Of a stretch of 64,000 nucleotides of DNA, positions 12,622 to 24,919 are shown in pieces. The notes beneath the pieces are model-generated. The model searched no databases and was not told where the DNA came from. It worked only from the letters and a program-made list of their open reading frames with translations. A program made the position numbers and the translations under genes. Origin of the DNA: Chimonanthus salicifolius (lineage: Eukaryota > Streptophyta > Magnoliopsida > Laurales > Calycanthaceae); NCBI GenBank assembly GCA_013350335.1, contig CM023532.1, positions 36,085,708-36,149,707 of the forward strand, written 5' to 3'. The number at the start of each line of letters is the position of its first letter. Position 1 is the stretch's first letter.

Positions 12622-15600
12622 CTATTGCAACTTGCATGCAGCTATTGACTCCAATAGCCATGTACGATCAAAAGCCTGTGAACCAGTTTTAGCAGCAAGT
12701 GCCTCTGCATCTACTTGCCTTTGCTCCATAACTGAAGATAATTGAGCTGAATCACAGCCGGGTGGAGCATCTCGATTGTAAATAACGATAGTCGTTGACG
12801 ACGGTGTTTGGGTTTCAGAGTCTTGTGAAACTGTGTCCTTGTTCACTTGGACATTGCCCCCTGCGGCTCTCACTAGATCCTTGAGGTATCCCTTGTAAGA
12901 GGGCACAAAATCACCACTGAAGTAGAAGTTTAGGCCATCGAATAGTTTAGGTGCCTGAGAAACAGTGAGGAAAAACCTTAACCAAAGACAATTTTGGAAT
13001 GCATACAGTCCTGGTAATGATCCAACTGCCTATACACCTTGTGAGTTACAAATTGTAGGTTTAATAAAAATTCAGTGCATTGATTTCACCATAAAACTAG
13101 TACTACAGAGTACAATAGCCCTGTGTTAACAGACAAGGATTATTTAGAGATGAGCATAATCTCAACTTAATCCAATCAGACTAAATTCTTGACATCCTAA
13201 CAATGGATATCATCCTGTCATGGCTCATAGCACTTGTGTTTTTTATGTAGGGTATGTTGTAAATAAGCAGGAGTCTGCACCAATATAAACTTGGACATGT
13301 ATCATCAATTTTTATTTCCTTTTCAGAGAGAGAGAGAGAGACCTTTTCCAACTTTCTAATTCTTCCGTTTTTTGGGCCATCACTGCATCCATGAACATCA
13401 CAACTGATTTCGTAAGGTTCTTCATTAACAGGGCATTTGGCTTCCATGCAAGCTTTTATCCCTATCAACAATTAATAGTGAAATTAGATAAAGCTAACCA
13501 TAGCAGAACAAGATAAAAGCTTCGATGACGATGACAATGTAAAACAATGTTAACTAAGAAAAAGGAACAGCTGGGCTGTCTACATGTTATATGGCTATAT
13601 GGTGCTCAGATGCTTCAAAATCAATTCCTTTAAACAAGCAGAGCATTATATCCACCTCATATTCATTTTCTAGCATATCTTGTATCTCCACATACAACAT
13701 TCTTTATTCCTAAAACTTTTATCAGTCATTGCTTCTTATAGAATTAGATGTTCTCGCACAGCATAAACAATTTCATGTTGGCCTTTTTGGTGGGTAAACA
13801 AAGATTTATTTCAACCAAGTATGAAATCAGTACTATAGGACAGCACACTACCATCTTCCCAATTAGACAATCGATACCCAAGGTACAGTGTGCAACAACA
13901 ATGCTAAAAACAAGAACGAAAAAAAAAAAAAAAAAGCACGACTCCTCAACATTGCAATGGACTTGAGTTCAAAGTGGTAGACTTTGATTCTTGGATTATT
14001 AACTAAGCACTGATTATTCATATCAACTTACTAAGATCAAAGAGTAATATTGAAATGACTTACAGTCAATTTTCAGAATCCATGTTCCACTCAAAATGGC
14101 CATGAGGAACTTTAATGTTCTGCTGCAGGCACCCATTTCATCCGTGGATGCAATGACATGCGTGACATTTGGTTTCCAATCCTTAGAGAAAGTTGCACCA
14201 GTCAAGCTTGCAAACTCAGTCACAAGATCCTATAGTTAAAATCACAAAAGCAGTTTAGGCCATGAGTTTAGCATACACAAAATCAAGTGCAAGTGGCCAA
14301 CAGTACACACGTGCAGAACATTGCACATTAAGTCCGGGTCATCACAATTGGAAGCATCAAGCAATATTAGACAAAAAAAAAAAGCCAATACAAACTTGAG
14401 AAATCTACAGCCAATCATAACATTTTCAGTTTCTAAACTCATCAACCACTGGCAATTTGATGATAACCCAACCTATCTTTCCACCAAATTCAACAGATCA
14501 TAGAACAGAACTAGCAAGATCCAATGGCAATTGCCTACAAGCTCCATGAAAGCAAGCCTTTTGATCCATTTAAAAGTGAATGGTAAGCTCTACAGCATTA
14601 GGGAGATTAAAATCTAATATCAAATTCTCATCCCAAGAAATAATGATTACTACCTACTGTTTCAGATAGCTTGCTTTGACAATACTGTTGTATCTCTGTT
14701 AGTCTTATAATTGACTAAAATGACTAGACAAAACTCAGGCAGTTAATATTTCAAAACTGGAAATGGAATAATTTACACACATGCATTAAGGACTTATGGA
14801 GGGCTTCAAAATCATCCTCATTAAGTAGCAAGGTATTCACATGGATAACACATAAAGTTGTCTAGACCACAAATACCTAGAATTATGTTAATTCTAAGAT
14901 TTTCCTCTTTGAAAACATTATTTCAGATGATTTTGATTTGGAAATGGAAAAAACACTAGAAGATTTGCTACAAACAAGTAAAGACAGTAACGCAGACAGG
15001 TTTCACAATTAAAGATTAGAAAGCCCAACTGTTTCATGCTTACCTTCTCTGCAGTAGAAAGACCAGATCCACACAGAAGCCATTGTCCAGTTACATCCGA
15101 TGAGGCCATCCAACATTTGTTGGATTCTTGAGTCATAGGTGGAACAAGCCTCAATTCTTGTGGAGAGGCTCTGCCAAAATGTATAGTCCATGATCAGATG
15201 GAAGGGAAAAAAAAAGCAAGAACACAACAAAGAGCTCAAACAAATGAATGTCGTGACAGATTTTTTTTTATAAGTATCATAGAAACAGCTCCTCTTGACC
15301 AACATTTTGTGCAACCTTAAGACTATATTGTCTGTACAGTGTACACATGTATGCACGTGCAAATTCATAAGTCCAGAGAGAGACCATTCCAACCAATAGA
15401 ACAAAGTTTTTGTGCCTCCACTTTACCTTCACACCCACCATCTGAAACTATTCATTTTTTAGATCCAAACATGAACCATCAATAGAAATTACAATAGTTG
15501 GGAAGTCCAGAGGTACCAAGCTGTTCTAGCTGTTGGAGTTACAAATAAGCATCAAAGATAAAAATACCAATGGTTTGTTCAATGGCCAAGTTCTATCGAT

Positions 15601-15904
15601 TGGCTTGTTAGGATGCTTTGAGTCAGGGGTCCAAATATCGGCTGATACAATTCGTATCGACTGATATTCGGCCGATATGCCGATATCTTGACTGTATCAT
15701 ATCGGCCAATATCGGTCGTTTTTGTAAAAAAAAAAAAGAGAGAGAAAAATATTGGCCGATACCGAATTTTAAACCCTGCTTTAAGTGGATCTACAAAATA
15801 CATGTCATGCATGTATAGTGCATATGAAGGGCTCAGTAATGGATATCCCACCACTTGATGTACACTCAAACATGGGTGGATGGATGGAGACAGACAGACA
15901 CACA

Positions 15905-15957
<53 letters not shown>

Positions 15958-18900
15958 TACAATTGAGCCACTGGAGAATGGCTTGCTCTTTTCTTCTTTC
16001 CAGATTTGGTACTTGATTTTCGCAGTTTGGGGGAAGAATGCATCGGACAAAACAGATAGAATTTATCCTGTGACAAGCCAAAACACTCACAAAATTATAT
16101 TTGCAAGAGGCAAGAGCATGTTTAAAACAAGTTTGCATGTACTATGATAACAGTAACAAAATATAGGCAAATTACATCATTCCACCGACACTCAGGGATC
16201 TCAGCTGCACAGGGAATGTGATAACTCCTATGACAGCTCTTTGCATAACATCCAAGAGCAGCCCCCTTTTTCCCACAACTGCTACATTTGATCTTTGCAC
16301 CCCTTGCAACTTCTGCATCCAAATTCATAGCAGTCTCACCAACAAAATATACTTGGGGTGCCCTGCATAATCAGCACTATCATCATTAGCAAGACAATAT
16401 TCAGAGCATCCTATGCATGTCCCATTGCACAATTGCAAACATTAGAAGAAAAAAAAAAGGGAAACAAACCACTATCATAAAAAGTAGTTGATGATTCAAT
16501 CAGGTTTTCTTGTTATCACAATTATTGAAGAAACAAATTAAAGTTTGATGCAAGGATATACCATTCAACACATCTCTCATGAGCATGTATGACACTGGAT
16601 CCAGTTGCTTGATCTGCGGGGACAGCTCTCCCATTAGAATAATGTAGCATTGGCCCAGATGCCTGAAGATACCCATCAAATAGTAAATGGTGAGATTATC
16701 TCTTGATAGATTATGCAGGCCAAGTGTCATACATAAGAATACATAATTCCTATTATGGACAAAAGGTAATGATACCCATTCTAAAGAATCAACTGATAAT
16801 GCATCATCAAGATTCACAAGTTCCTGTATTCATTTCGTTAAGAGGAAAAATAAAGAAAAAAAAAAAGCTAGGCTAGAACCAGAATGAAAAATCACCTCAG
16901 ACTCCTTGGAGAATTGGCAAAATGCACATGCAACAGCCAAGTTTTCATTCATCTGGAACGAAGTATTGGAAGACTGTATCTTGCAAAAAATCATTCAGGC
17001 CCATTTTCAGTCACAGTTGAAAATCAATGCACATTTTTGAACCATTATCAAAATCTAAACCCATTTGGCTGAATAATTCCAACTTTTTACCATGTAATGA
17101 AGCTCACAGTTTGGCTTCTGTCTCTTTGGTTCTCTAGTGATGTCCTCTTCAGATGGAGGAGTTGATATCCCGTTCACATCAACATTGCATCTCCCTGAAG
17201 ACTCTGATTTTCTTATTGAAGGATCTGTTTTTAGTGAAGAAGTCAATATTGCTTTTGCTTCTGGATTGCCACCACCTTTTGATTCTATCTTGATTGCAAC
17301 CTTAGCTGGCGATCTCTTTTTACACTGTGAAGATGTTTACCACTATTACAATATTGCTTGCAGTCATCTAGTAAACCGAAACAATCACTGGAAGGTAAAG
17401 AAGTACGGAAAAAGAAATCCTAAGAAACAAATAACTCACTGTTTACTTCAGAACAAAAATGGCATTGACATGCAAGAGTCACGTAATAGGACAAAACGGA
17501 TTACCAAGAACTTAAGAGTCCTTGACCAAGGTTTTATATTGAACTCGGTACGTCAAATCCCAAATATCCATGTGACCAATATCAGACTTGGTTTTGACAT
17601 CCTAGTCCAACAAATGCATCGTCTGAATACTAAAATATTAGAAAATGGCAGAAAGAATACAATTTAGTTGGAAGATGCAAAAATCAAGTTCCAGATTCTA
17701 ATAATAAGTTCTAAAAATGTTTATATGCTCCTAAATTATGAAGCATAGACACAGATTCTAGTAAAAGACATGAAATTAAGGAAACAGAGATTCAACAACC
17801 CATTTCCCAAAATTCAGGAAATGGTAAGAGACAGGCTTCTCATGGATAACACATTACCCACTTAGAGTCTTAGTCTTATGACTTTAACTTGAATATGTTG
17901 CCTATAGTATTTTTTTTCTTATCGTTCTTAAAGAGGTGTTGCATTCATTTTAAGCATCCATACCCCATTTAATAAAATTTACAATAATAAGATCTTTTTA
18001 TGGCATTCCTTTTCATATATTTCTATATGACAACAAGTACAATTAAAATAGAATCATTACTTTGACTTAAAAATAACAAACATCGCACAAAATGATTTAG
18101 TTATATCAAATTCCACAAGTTTCCAATTAGTATCAAGAAATCAAACTCATACAAGTAACCAGGTTTTCAAGCTCCTTAATGAACACGTTGTGATAAAAAT
18201 ACAATGTGTGACATCTATCAGCAGAAGATAACACCTGTCTTTATTTCAATGAGTCTGAACATAGTAGTAGTAAGTGTGTATGCACATAGACATGTAAATG
18301 AGCATCATCATAAAAATGTTAGAGATTAAACATACATGTTCACTTCCTGGATAATTGCTGTCATCATCAGAATCCTTAATATTACCAAATGAGGGAGGGC
18401 TATCTGGAAACGCCTGTCTCAGCTGATTGACATCTCTTTCCTCAGCTACACCTTTTTTGCATGGTTGATCTGCTAAATAGATAAATGACAGCTGAGAATG
18501 AATGATCGAAGCAAACAAAACTTGCTTTCTGGTATTATTCTAACCACTCAATCTTGCATATTCATCACTTTCCTTGTTTACTCTCATATCAAGAGGCTAA
18601 TCAAGCATTTCAACTCACAAATAGTATTGTGACAGTCTGAATTCCTAATGGCTATAACTGTACAGATGATTGCACATGACATCAGAGTTTCACTCAAGAC
18701 ATGTTTGTGTGTGACCACACATAAGAAAGCTGGAGAGGAAAACCAACTTACCACATATAAGAAAGCTGGATGCATGAAAATAATAAATGATGGAATGAAA
18801 AATAGCAAACATCACTTTAGATAGTCTAGGTAGATGCAGCGCCAGAAACAACCCACACAGAGAACTGAAGGTTGTACAGGAACTAAGAGGAGAGATGGAT

Positions 18901-21900
18901 TGATGTGATAGAAAAGTTCATGCTAGACTGTAGACTGACAGAAAACATGATGTTGGTGGGACATGGTAAAGGTAGAACCAAGCCAACTGCAGATAGATGG
19001 GATAATGAATTAGATGATGATGATAATGGATGTTTTGCTTGCATTCACTCTTTGATTTGTCACCAACATCTACATTACAAAAAAACCAGCCTATGGTTTC
19101 AGATCAAGCCATTCAGAAATAATATGACACAGGTAGAACAAGTAAAACTTCCTAAGTGGAAATACAAGTTTATCACATTTTATCATAGGCAGTCATACCA
19201 GATAGATTGGCTTGAGACACAGGGAGAGAAAGGCTAGCACTAAAGGCAGCATACGTGCTTTTGTATATGTTTACCATATTCTCCATATGTTGGGCAGGTC
19301 TTAAATCTGCAAGCAAAAACACACAAATTATGAAAATGAAGAGCTATTATCTGAATTTACACTAAACTTCAGATAAAAAACTTTACCTTGTTGAAGATAA
19401 GGTAAGCTGCAAACAGGACATCCCAATGCAGGCTCAAGTGTTCTAGGAGTGCAAGGACTGCATGAGTTCAGAAAGAAGAGCAAAATATTACAGAAACAAG
19501 TCAGATATATGAACTCCAATAAAACTCAAAGAATAATAGTGACAAGAACCAACAATACAAAAGAGATGACTGGCCTGTTCTCAACAAAAAAGGGAGAGAC
19601 AAACCTGCACAGTATATGATTGCATGGCAGCAGAATAGGCTGGCTCAGCAAGTTCAAGCTGCAACAAGATTAAGTTAGAATCTTTCAAATGAAAAAAAAA
19701 AAAAGAAGGGCGGGGGGAAGGGGGCGCGCAGGCGAAAGTAAATTAGGTGTCAAAACGACCAGTAACTATTGAAAATCAATTGATGAATAAAGCAACTGGA
19801 TTTTCATGCATAAACATAATCTGTACAATTGGCCAAAAATCCCTATAAAAGTTCCAATGAATCAAAAACTTTCAGCAGTTGGCATCAGAACAAGTCAAGA
19901 CTCCCATGTCTTCAACATGTATTGAAGGGAGACATTTACCCGTTTCTAATAAACTTCAACATAGCAAGCATGCTTGAAATGAAGAAACTACAGCACACTA
20001 CTTGATTGAGAAAAATGAAGCACACAATCAAACATTTCACAGTTTATTTGACTCAAACATACATTGGGATACATCTTCAAATATATCTTGATATAATTAA
20101 ACCACATATCACAAACTTGACCTAGCCCTTAGTTGGGATAGTGGCTTGAGAAGAATTTTAGTACAAAATAAGAAAATGGTTATTCTTTTTAGCAAGCTTA
20201 TCGCCTGGATCATTCATCCATCTCTGCCCTTAATAAAATATTTTCATAATGCTCATATGATTTGAGTAGTGGGTTTGTATCTTTTGAACGATTACAAGTT
20301 GTCTTTGTGAATAGGATCTTGAGTTTTGTTGGTTAGATCCAATTGCATGCAAGGTATTGTTATATGATTGGTCTCTTGCAAATTTTCTGTCTGCTATTAA
20401 CCTCGTGCATCTTTCTAAATTCATGATCAAAGTTCAATTGAGATATGAACTAAGGATCAGTAGGGTTTGGATTTTGAACTTGGTACTAGAGCTGGCTTTT
20501 TCGATCTTTTGGTGTAATCAGAAGCAATCTTTTGTTGCTTTGTCTTCTGCAAAAGCTGAAAATCAAACCACTTCTTTGGCAACCCAGGAGTCCAAATCAC
20601 TTGAGTGTTGATTGAAAACACGAAACATGAAATAACCATGCAGCACTGCATTGTGGCAACCAATGTGTAATTCATCTTGAAGAAACAAATGGTATCTGGT
20701 TTTATTGATCTACTTGTTTTGTAGACAGGGTCAGCGTTTAAATTTACTCAATAAACTCACGTTAAGTAATCAAATCTCAGTGGAAATGTGATTGATTCCT
20801 GTTCCCCACAACCAAGTTTGTATCAAGGAGTGATTGTCTGTCTATATAAGAAGTGCTGTGGTGAGGAGAAAATGCATGAAATCTACAAGCATGTCTTCAA
20901 ACTGTCAAAGCAATTCATCTGAATCAATAAATCACCATAAGTCAACAGCCATTACCATCCCATTCTTTCAAGTAACAGATCCTTCAACACTGCCTAAAGT
21001 TCTTTCTATACATCATCATTGCCTAGGTCATTTTATCCCATCAATTGAACGTTGGATTTCAGAATCTTTCATTGTCATCACCATCAAAGCTAGACATTCC
21101 ATCTACTTGGAGATTCGAAATTGAATTTGAAAAACCAAAAGTCTCTTCTACACGTAGAATCTGATCACAAGCATTTCCCCTACTTCAGGCACGCATGAAA
21201 CAATTAAAATCAAAACATTTCTCTTTGAATTTTCCTAAAGCCTCATAGTTGATTCTGATTTTATGAAGTCACGTGATTTCGTATTTCGTTTTTCCTTTTT
21301 TAACAGCCTTGCAGAACGAATAGATGCTAAATGACCATCTAATCGATGTATCCAGACTGCCAATATAGTTTCCCCGCCACAGACAACCCACAGATAGAAT
21401 AGAAAACCCAGTCTGTTTAGATACAGTAAAAAATGCTCTTTGCCCAGAGAAAGACCAGAATAACCCATTTAGCAATTGAATCCCATGGAGAAAAGTAAAA
21501 CCCACTTCAGAGCGTTCTTGCTCTTCCGGGCGACTTCAGAATCACCTTGAACAGCAGCGATAACAACCCCTAGCCTGAAGTTAAAATCACCTCCTTGTCG
21601 TAAAGGCATGTGATTCATCGAAACCTTTTTTCTGATCCAAAAACGTCATCCAAATCATCTCGTTTGCAAGGTTTGATTTTCTAAGCCCAGAACCCATTTA
21701 GAGACTTGCAAAGACATGCCAAGTTCTGAAATGACTCTTGAAGATTGGGCATGTAGGGGTGACCATGTCGATTTACATTCTCATTAGAAAAAAAAATCCA
21801 TCAAACTTTGTTTGTGGTTAATCTAATGGCCAAGAAATGTATGGTGAAAAGAAATTTCAGATTTTTAATTTTACATTCATTAATTAGATCAAACAGCAAG

Positions 21901-22145
21901 CAAAGTTGAATCAAGTTGATCTTTTTTCCCCAGTTATATGAATAGACTTGCTCTCGTACCGCATAGGAGCCAGTAGACCCCATAAACATGTCTTGAGAGT
22001 TAAAAATAAAAATAAAAAATTGAAATCGGGGGTTTGACATGCTGCATAGTACATACCAGACAGGGCATTTGAGCTCCAGTTCCATCTTCAGCAGATGGAG
22101 GCGGCATGGATTGAGGATCCGCCTGTAACTCTCTGAATCACCCAT
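12622..22145 (-). CDS. BARD1: BARD1/ROW1 homologue: RING, extended PHD, tandem BRCT
   Basis: A nuclear ubiquitin-ligase and chromatin protein; plant BARD1 partners BRCA1 in recombinational repair, and as ROW1 represses WUSCHEL. Proposed exons, in order of translation: 22145-22057, 19658-19605, 19457-19387, 19306-19255, 18765-18752 (14 nt, tentative), 18469-18336, 17324-17091, 16952-16896, 16662-16562, 16362-16176, 16067-15961, 15170-15044, 14229-14064, 13461-13343 and 12954-12622. They join in frame to 614 residues. The RING ligands are C27, C30, C42, H44, C47, C50, C61 and C64. An extended PHD (about 225-345) starts CAFC and includes HAHERCVEW and CSSCGKKGAALGC. BRCT repeats occupy about 388-475 (GTWILKIDW) and 505-614 (FDRTWLLESI near the end). 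The N-terminus LHLLKMELELKCPVC and the DLRPAQHMENMVNIYKS after the RING favour BARD1 over BRCA1. Arabidopsis BARD1 is somewhat longer, so a variable linker exon could be missing. Confidence 0.9.
15624..15778. mobile_element. hAT-type MITE, copy 1 (BARD1 intron 11)
   Basis: A 155-bp element with CAGGG termini (starts CAGGGGTCCAAATATCGGC, ends TTTTAAACCCTG), internal ATATCGGC repeats and an A-run followed by GAGAGA. It is flanked by CTTTGAGT and CTTTAAGT, an 8-bp duplication with one mismatch. The TIR and 8-bp duplication are typical of hAT elements. Copies are at 33343 and 55394. Confidence 0.82.
15898..15953. repeat. Compound (CA)n(GA)n microsatellite
   Basis: About 12 CA units are followed by about 13 GA units. 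It lies in BARD1 intron 11 a few bases from the exon 11 donor (on the transcribed strand the donor is followed by TC then TG repeats), so length changes could affect splicing of that exon. Confidence 0.95.
20240..20612 (+). pseudogene. Copia retrotransposon RNase H relic in BARD1 intron 1
   Basis: The plus-strand frame near 20505-20605 reads CNQKQSFVALSSAKAENQTT followed by SLATQES, the RNase H region that ends Ty1/copia polyproteins (usual core VALSSTEAEY). Here the catalytic-region AEAEY has become AKAEN. The DNA upstream to about 20240 looks like degenerate reverse-transcriptase-domain sequence. It is antisense to BARD1 and dead; no LTR was recognised beside it. Confidence 0.6.
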
Positions 22146-22533
22146 TCTTTCTCCACTCTCCTCCTCTTCTCTTCTCCACAGCACTGATAGATACTAGTAG
22201 AGAGCTCAGATTTTCTTTCGTCTCTCCCTCCAATTAAATAATATCCTGTGCTTGTTTTGAGTTGCTGAGAGAGGGAAACGGACACCTGGGGATGAAACTA
22301 GAAAAAGGCCTTTTTCTAGTGAAATTGACGGTTGAGATCTGTCGAGTGGGAAAAGGCATGAACGGACGGATGACATGTGTCGGTGGCGGGAAGGCCGGTT
22401 TCGAATATATCCGTTTGAGTCGCGCGCTCTTTTTCGTTTCCCGACTCCCGCGTTCTTGCGCGGGTAATTTGCGCTGGCTAAAATGGAAGCGCGCCGACAG
22501 GCCCGACATTGAACTGGGCCGGGTAAAATTCAG

Positions 22534-22562
22534 ATATTATATGTATATATATATATATATAT
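22534..22562. repeat. (AT)n microsatellite
   Basis: A run of TA dinucleotides directly abuts the Mutator-like element that starts at 22563. The last nine bases double as its probable target duplication. Confidence 0.9.
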
Positions 22563-23013
22563 GGGTAGCGATCCTCTCATTGGAGATTTATGTAATCAGG
22601 GGAATTAGTGGATTCTCGATTTTACCCTCTTCATGAACAGTGAAATCAGACGTTTCGCATGAACTGTAAAATTTCAGTTAGGCGAGGCGAATTTCAGCTA
22701 GCCAATTTACTCTTCATGTGAATTTTCGGCGGCCCAATTACTGCTCATGTGAATTTTAACGAGTTGATTTACTGTTCATGCTAATTTTGGTGAGCCAATT
22801 TACTGTTCATACGAATTTTGGTGGGCTACTTTTACTATTCATGTGAATTTTAACGAGACTGAATTACTATTCATATAAATTCGGCAAGCCAATTTACTGT
22901 TCATAGCGAATGGTTAGGTGGGCCGATTTTACTCTTCATGTGAATGGTCAAATCGAAAATCCACTAATTTCCGTGTCTGGTTACACAAAAAGCCCATGGA
23001 AGAATCGCTATCC
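22563..23013. mobile_element. Non-autonomous Mutator-like element upstream of BARD1
   Basis: Inverted ends of about 60 bp: the left begins GGGTAGCGATCCTC and the right, reverse-complemented, begins GGATAGCGATTCTTCC; both continue to GGAATTAGTGGATT (or GAAATTAGTGGATT) and TCGATTT. The flanks are TATATATAT and TATATAAAT, a 9-bp duplication with one mismatch. The interior has about eight degenerate units of roughly 36 bp built on TTTACTGTTCATGTGAATTT. It lies about 420 bp upstream of the BARD1 start codon, in the shared BARD1/CYN intergenic space, so it could affect transcription (inference). Confidence 0.75.
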
Positions 23014-24810
23014 TATATAAATTGGTGTTGGTTTCAAGATTGAAAGACTTGATTTTTTTAGATCAGGATCGAATTAAGCATAACTAAAAATTGCTCAGGA
23101 CTCAAAACCCAATCCAAGATATTTTAATATAATCAAATATTTTTAATGAATAATTTATATAAAGCCAGTCTATAAGGTTTTAATTTTAGTCCCGTGTAAT
23201 TATATAAAAATATCATATTTATTTCATTTTGAACCTTTTTATTTTAATTTTGTGGATTTTTTACTTAATTTTCATTTTTTTTTGTTTATCAAAGACATTT
23301 GCATGTCTCTATGATTGTGGTTTTCTTAGCAATGTATTAAAATTGTCAAGTTCTGAGGTTAGATTTTCAGGTTTCAAATATTTTTCTTAATTCTGATTGA
23401 TTTTAAGAAAATGAGAATTTAAGGTCTTGTAAGTCAGGTTAAGTCTATATTTAAAATCTTAGATTTGAGATGAGTTAGCATGAATCCAACTCAAACTTGC
23501 TAGCAACCCCAACACAGATGTAAATGGGTCGAGCTCCATATGGGTCAAGCTTGTGTAAAAGTTATGGCTCCCCTAGTTAACTTTGGTGTGCCTCAAGAGC
23601 AGGGGTCCACTTGTAGGGGTTTTAAGCTGGATATCCCGCGGTTTCCTACATGTAAATTAAAAAAAAAGATGACAGTCCGTATTATTTGTCGAACTGAAAG
23701 AGATTATTGACTGATGATGATGATTAGTTATTTGAGATTACAATTTTAAATATAATTTAGATTATCAAATTTTGATAATTTAGCCAAACAAACATTGGTC
23801 AATAGTGAATCTCATATTCAGATCATCTAAATTCTTCACTTTCAACTTTACAGTTCAATTTTGAATCTTTGATTATTAATCTAATTATAATGATCATCAA
23901 ATTACATACCATGTAATGCCAAGATTCTCTAACGAAATATGCTATCAAATTAATTATGAGTTTTGTGTAATTGGATTTATTTGACAAGTAATTTCTTTGA
24001 TATGAAATATTTAGATCATCTTTAACTTAAAATTTTGATGAGTATAGACCATTGAATTTTGTAAATTTAAAATCAATAAATAATACAGTAAGATAGAAGT
24101 GAAACATCATACATAGACTATTCATACGGTCTTGTTTACATCACACTCTACCATGTGAGTCCTAAGTATTAAAACTGAAATCTCACCACACTTCCATATA
24201 AATGGGTGTGTGTGTTTTATAATACAAAATACTAAAACTTATTAGATGTTTAAAATTCAAATACAAACAGCTGTATCAACTAACTAATACACTTAACTAA
24301 TCTTATCAATAAACCCCTCGAGTTGATGGGCGTGCAAGCACATAAAACTGGTCTTTTAAAAAAAGATTTTTTAATATTGTATAAGGCAATAGTACATTTG
24401 TTTGCATTATTTTTTTTAAAAAAAAGTTTTTTTTTATATGTTTGCTTGCCCATATTTTTCTATAAATTTAAATTTTAGAGTAAAATATTTTTATCAAGAC
24501 TAATCGATAAAATTCCAATCTTGATTCATTGAAAAATATTTTATTTAAAAGTCTATAAAGTACATATTTAAAAGCATGACTAAATAAATTTAAAATGTAT
24601 TGATATATACATATTTAATTTAATTCAATTAGTTAAATATATTGATACAGTCCTACTTCAATTTAAATGAGTTGACTCAACTTAATTTATTTAGTTGATA
24701 GATAATTCACCTCACTTCAAATAAAAGGATTGAGTCAATTGAACTCATTTATGATTGAGTATTCGAATGTTGTGGATAAAAGATGGAAAATAAGATAATC
24801 CTTTTGGGGG
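23014..24810. other. Intergenic DNA between divergent BARD1 and CYN
   Basis: AT-rich, with no exon seen. It contains a SINE copy at 23560 and stretches of GAGTTGGATCC-like words typical of degraded plant repeats (about 23440-23560). The CYN core promoter lies at its right end. Confidence 0.5.
23560..23670 (+). mobile_element. SINE-like element (family 1, copy c, 5'-truncated)
   Basis: It shares TAACTTTGGTGTG, the AGGGGTTTTAAGCTGGATATC block, CCGCGGTTTCC and the terminal TGTAAATT plus A-run with the other family-1 copies. The tRNA-like head is missing or unrecognisable. Confidence 0.6.
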
Positions 24811-24919
24811 CCCACCAATTGGAGGGAGTGAGGGATATAAACCAATTCTCTCGCGATTTCTTTTCATCTCTTTCTTCTCAAATTCCATCCCGAGTTGAGT
24901 GAGTCTGAATTGAGGTGAA
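24811..24919 (+). promoter_or_regulatory. CYN core promoter and 5' leader
   Basis: A CCAAT box (24815-24819) and a good TATA box (TATAAA, 24836-24841) precede the CYN ATG by about 80 bp. The leader after it is pyrimidine-rich (TTTCATCTCTTTCTTCTC), as is usual for plant transcripts. A start near 24866-24875 is inferred from TATA spacing. Confidence 0.6.

Noticed and set aside
17137..17667. A 176-codon open frame on the plus strand
   Set aside because: Its first part is antisense to BARD1 exon 7 (17091-17324), which has strong phase and context support; the rest is BARD1 intron. No family resemblance and a start inside the antisense exon.
19255..19275. BARD1 exon 4 ending at the first GT (after ATG at 19275)
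   Set aside because: Reading on gives MVNIYKS, conserved after the RING in plant BARD1, before the donor at 19255; the earlier GT would delete it.
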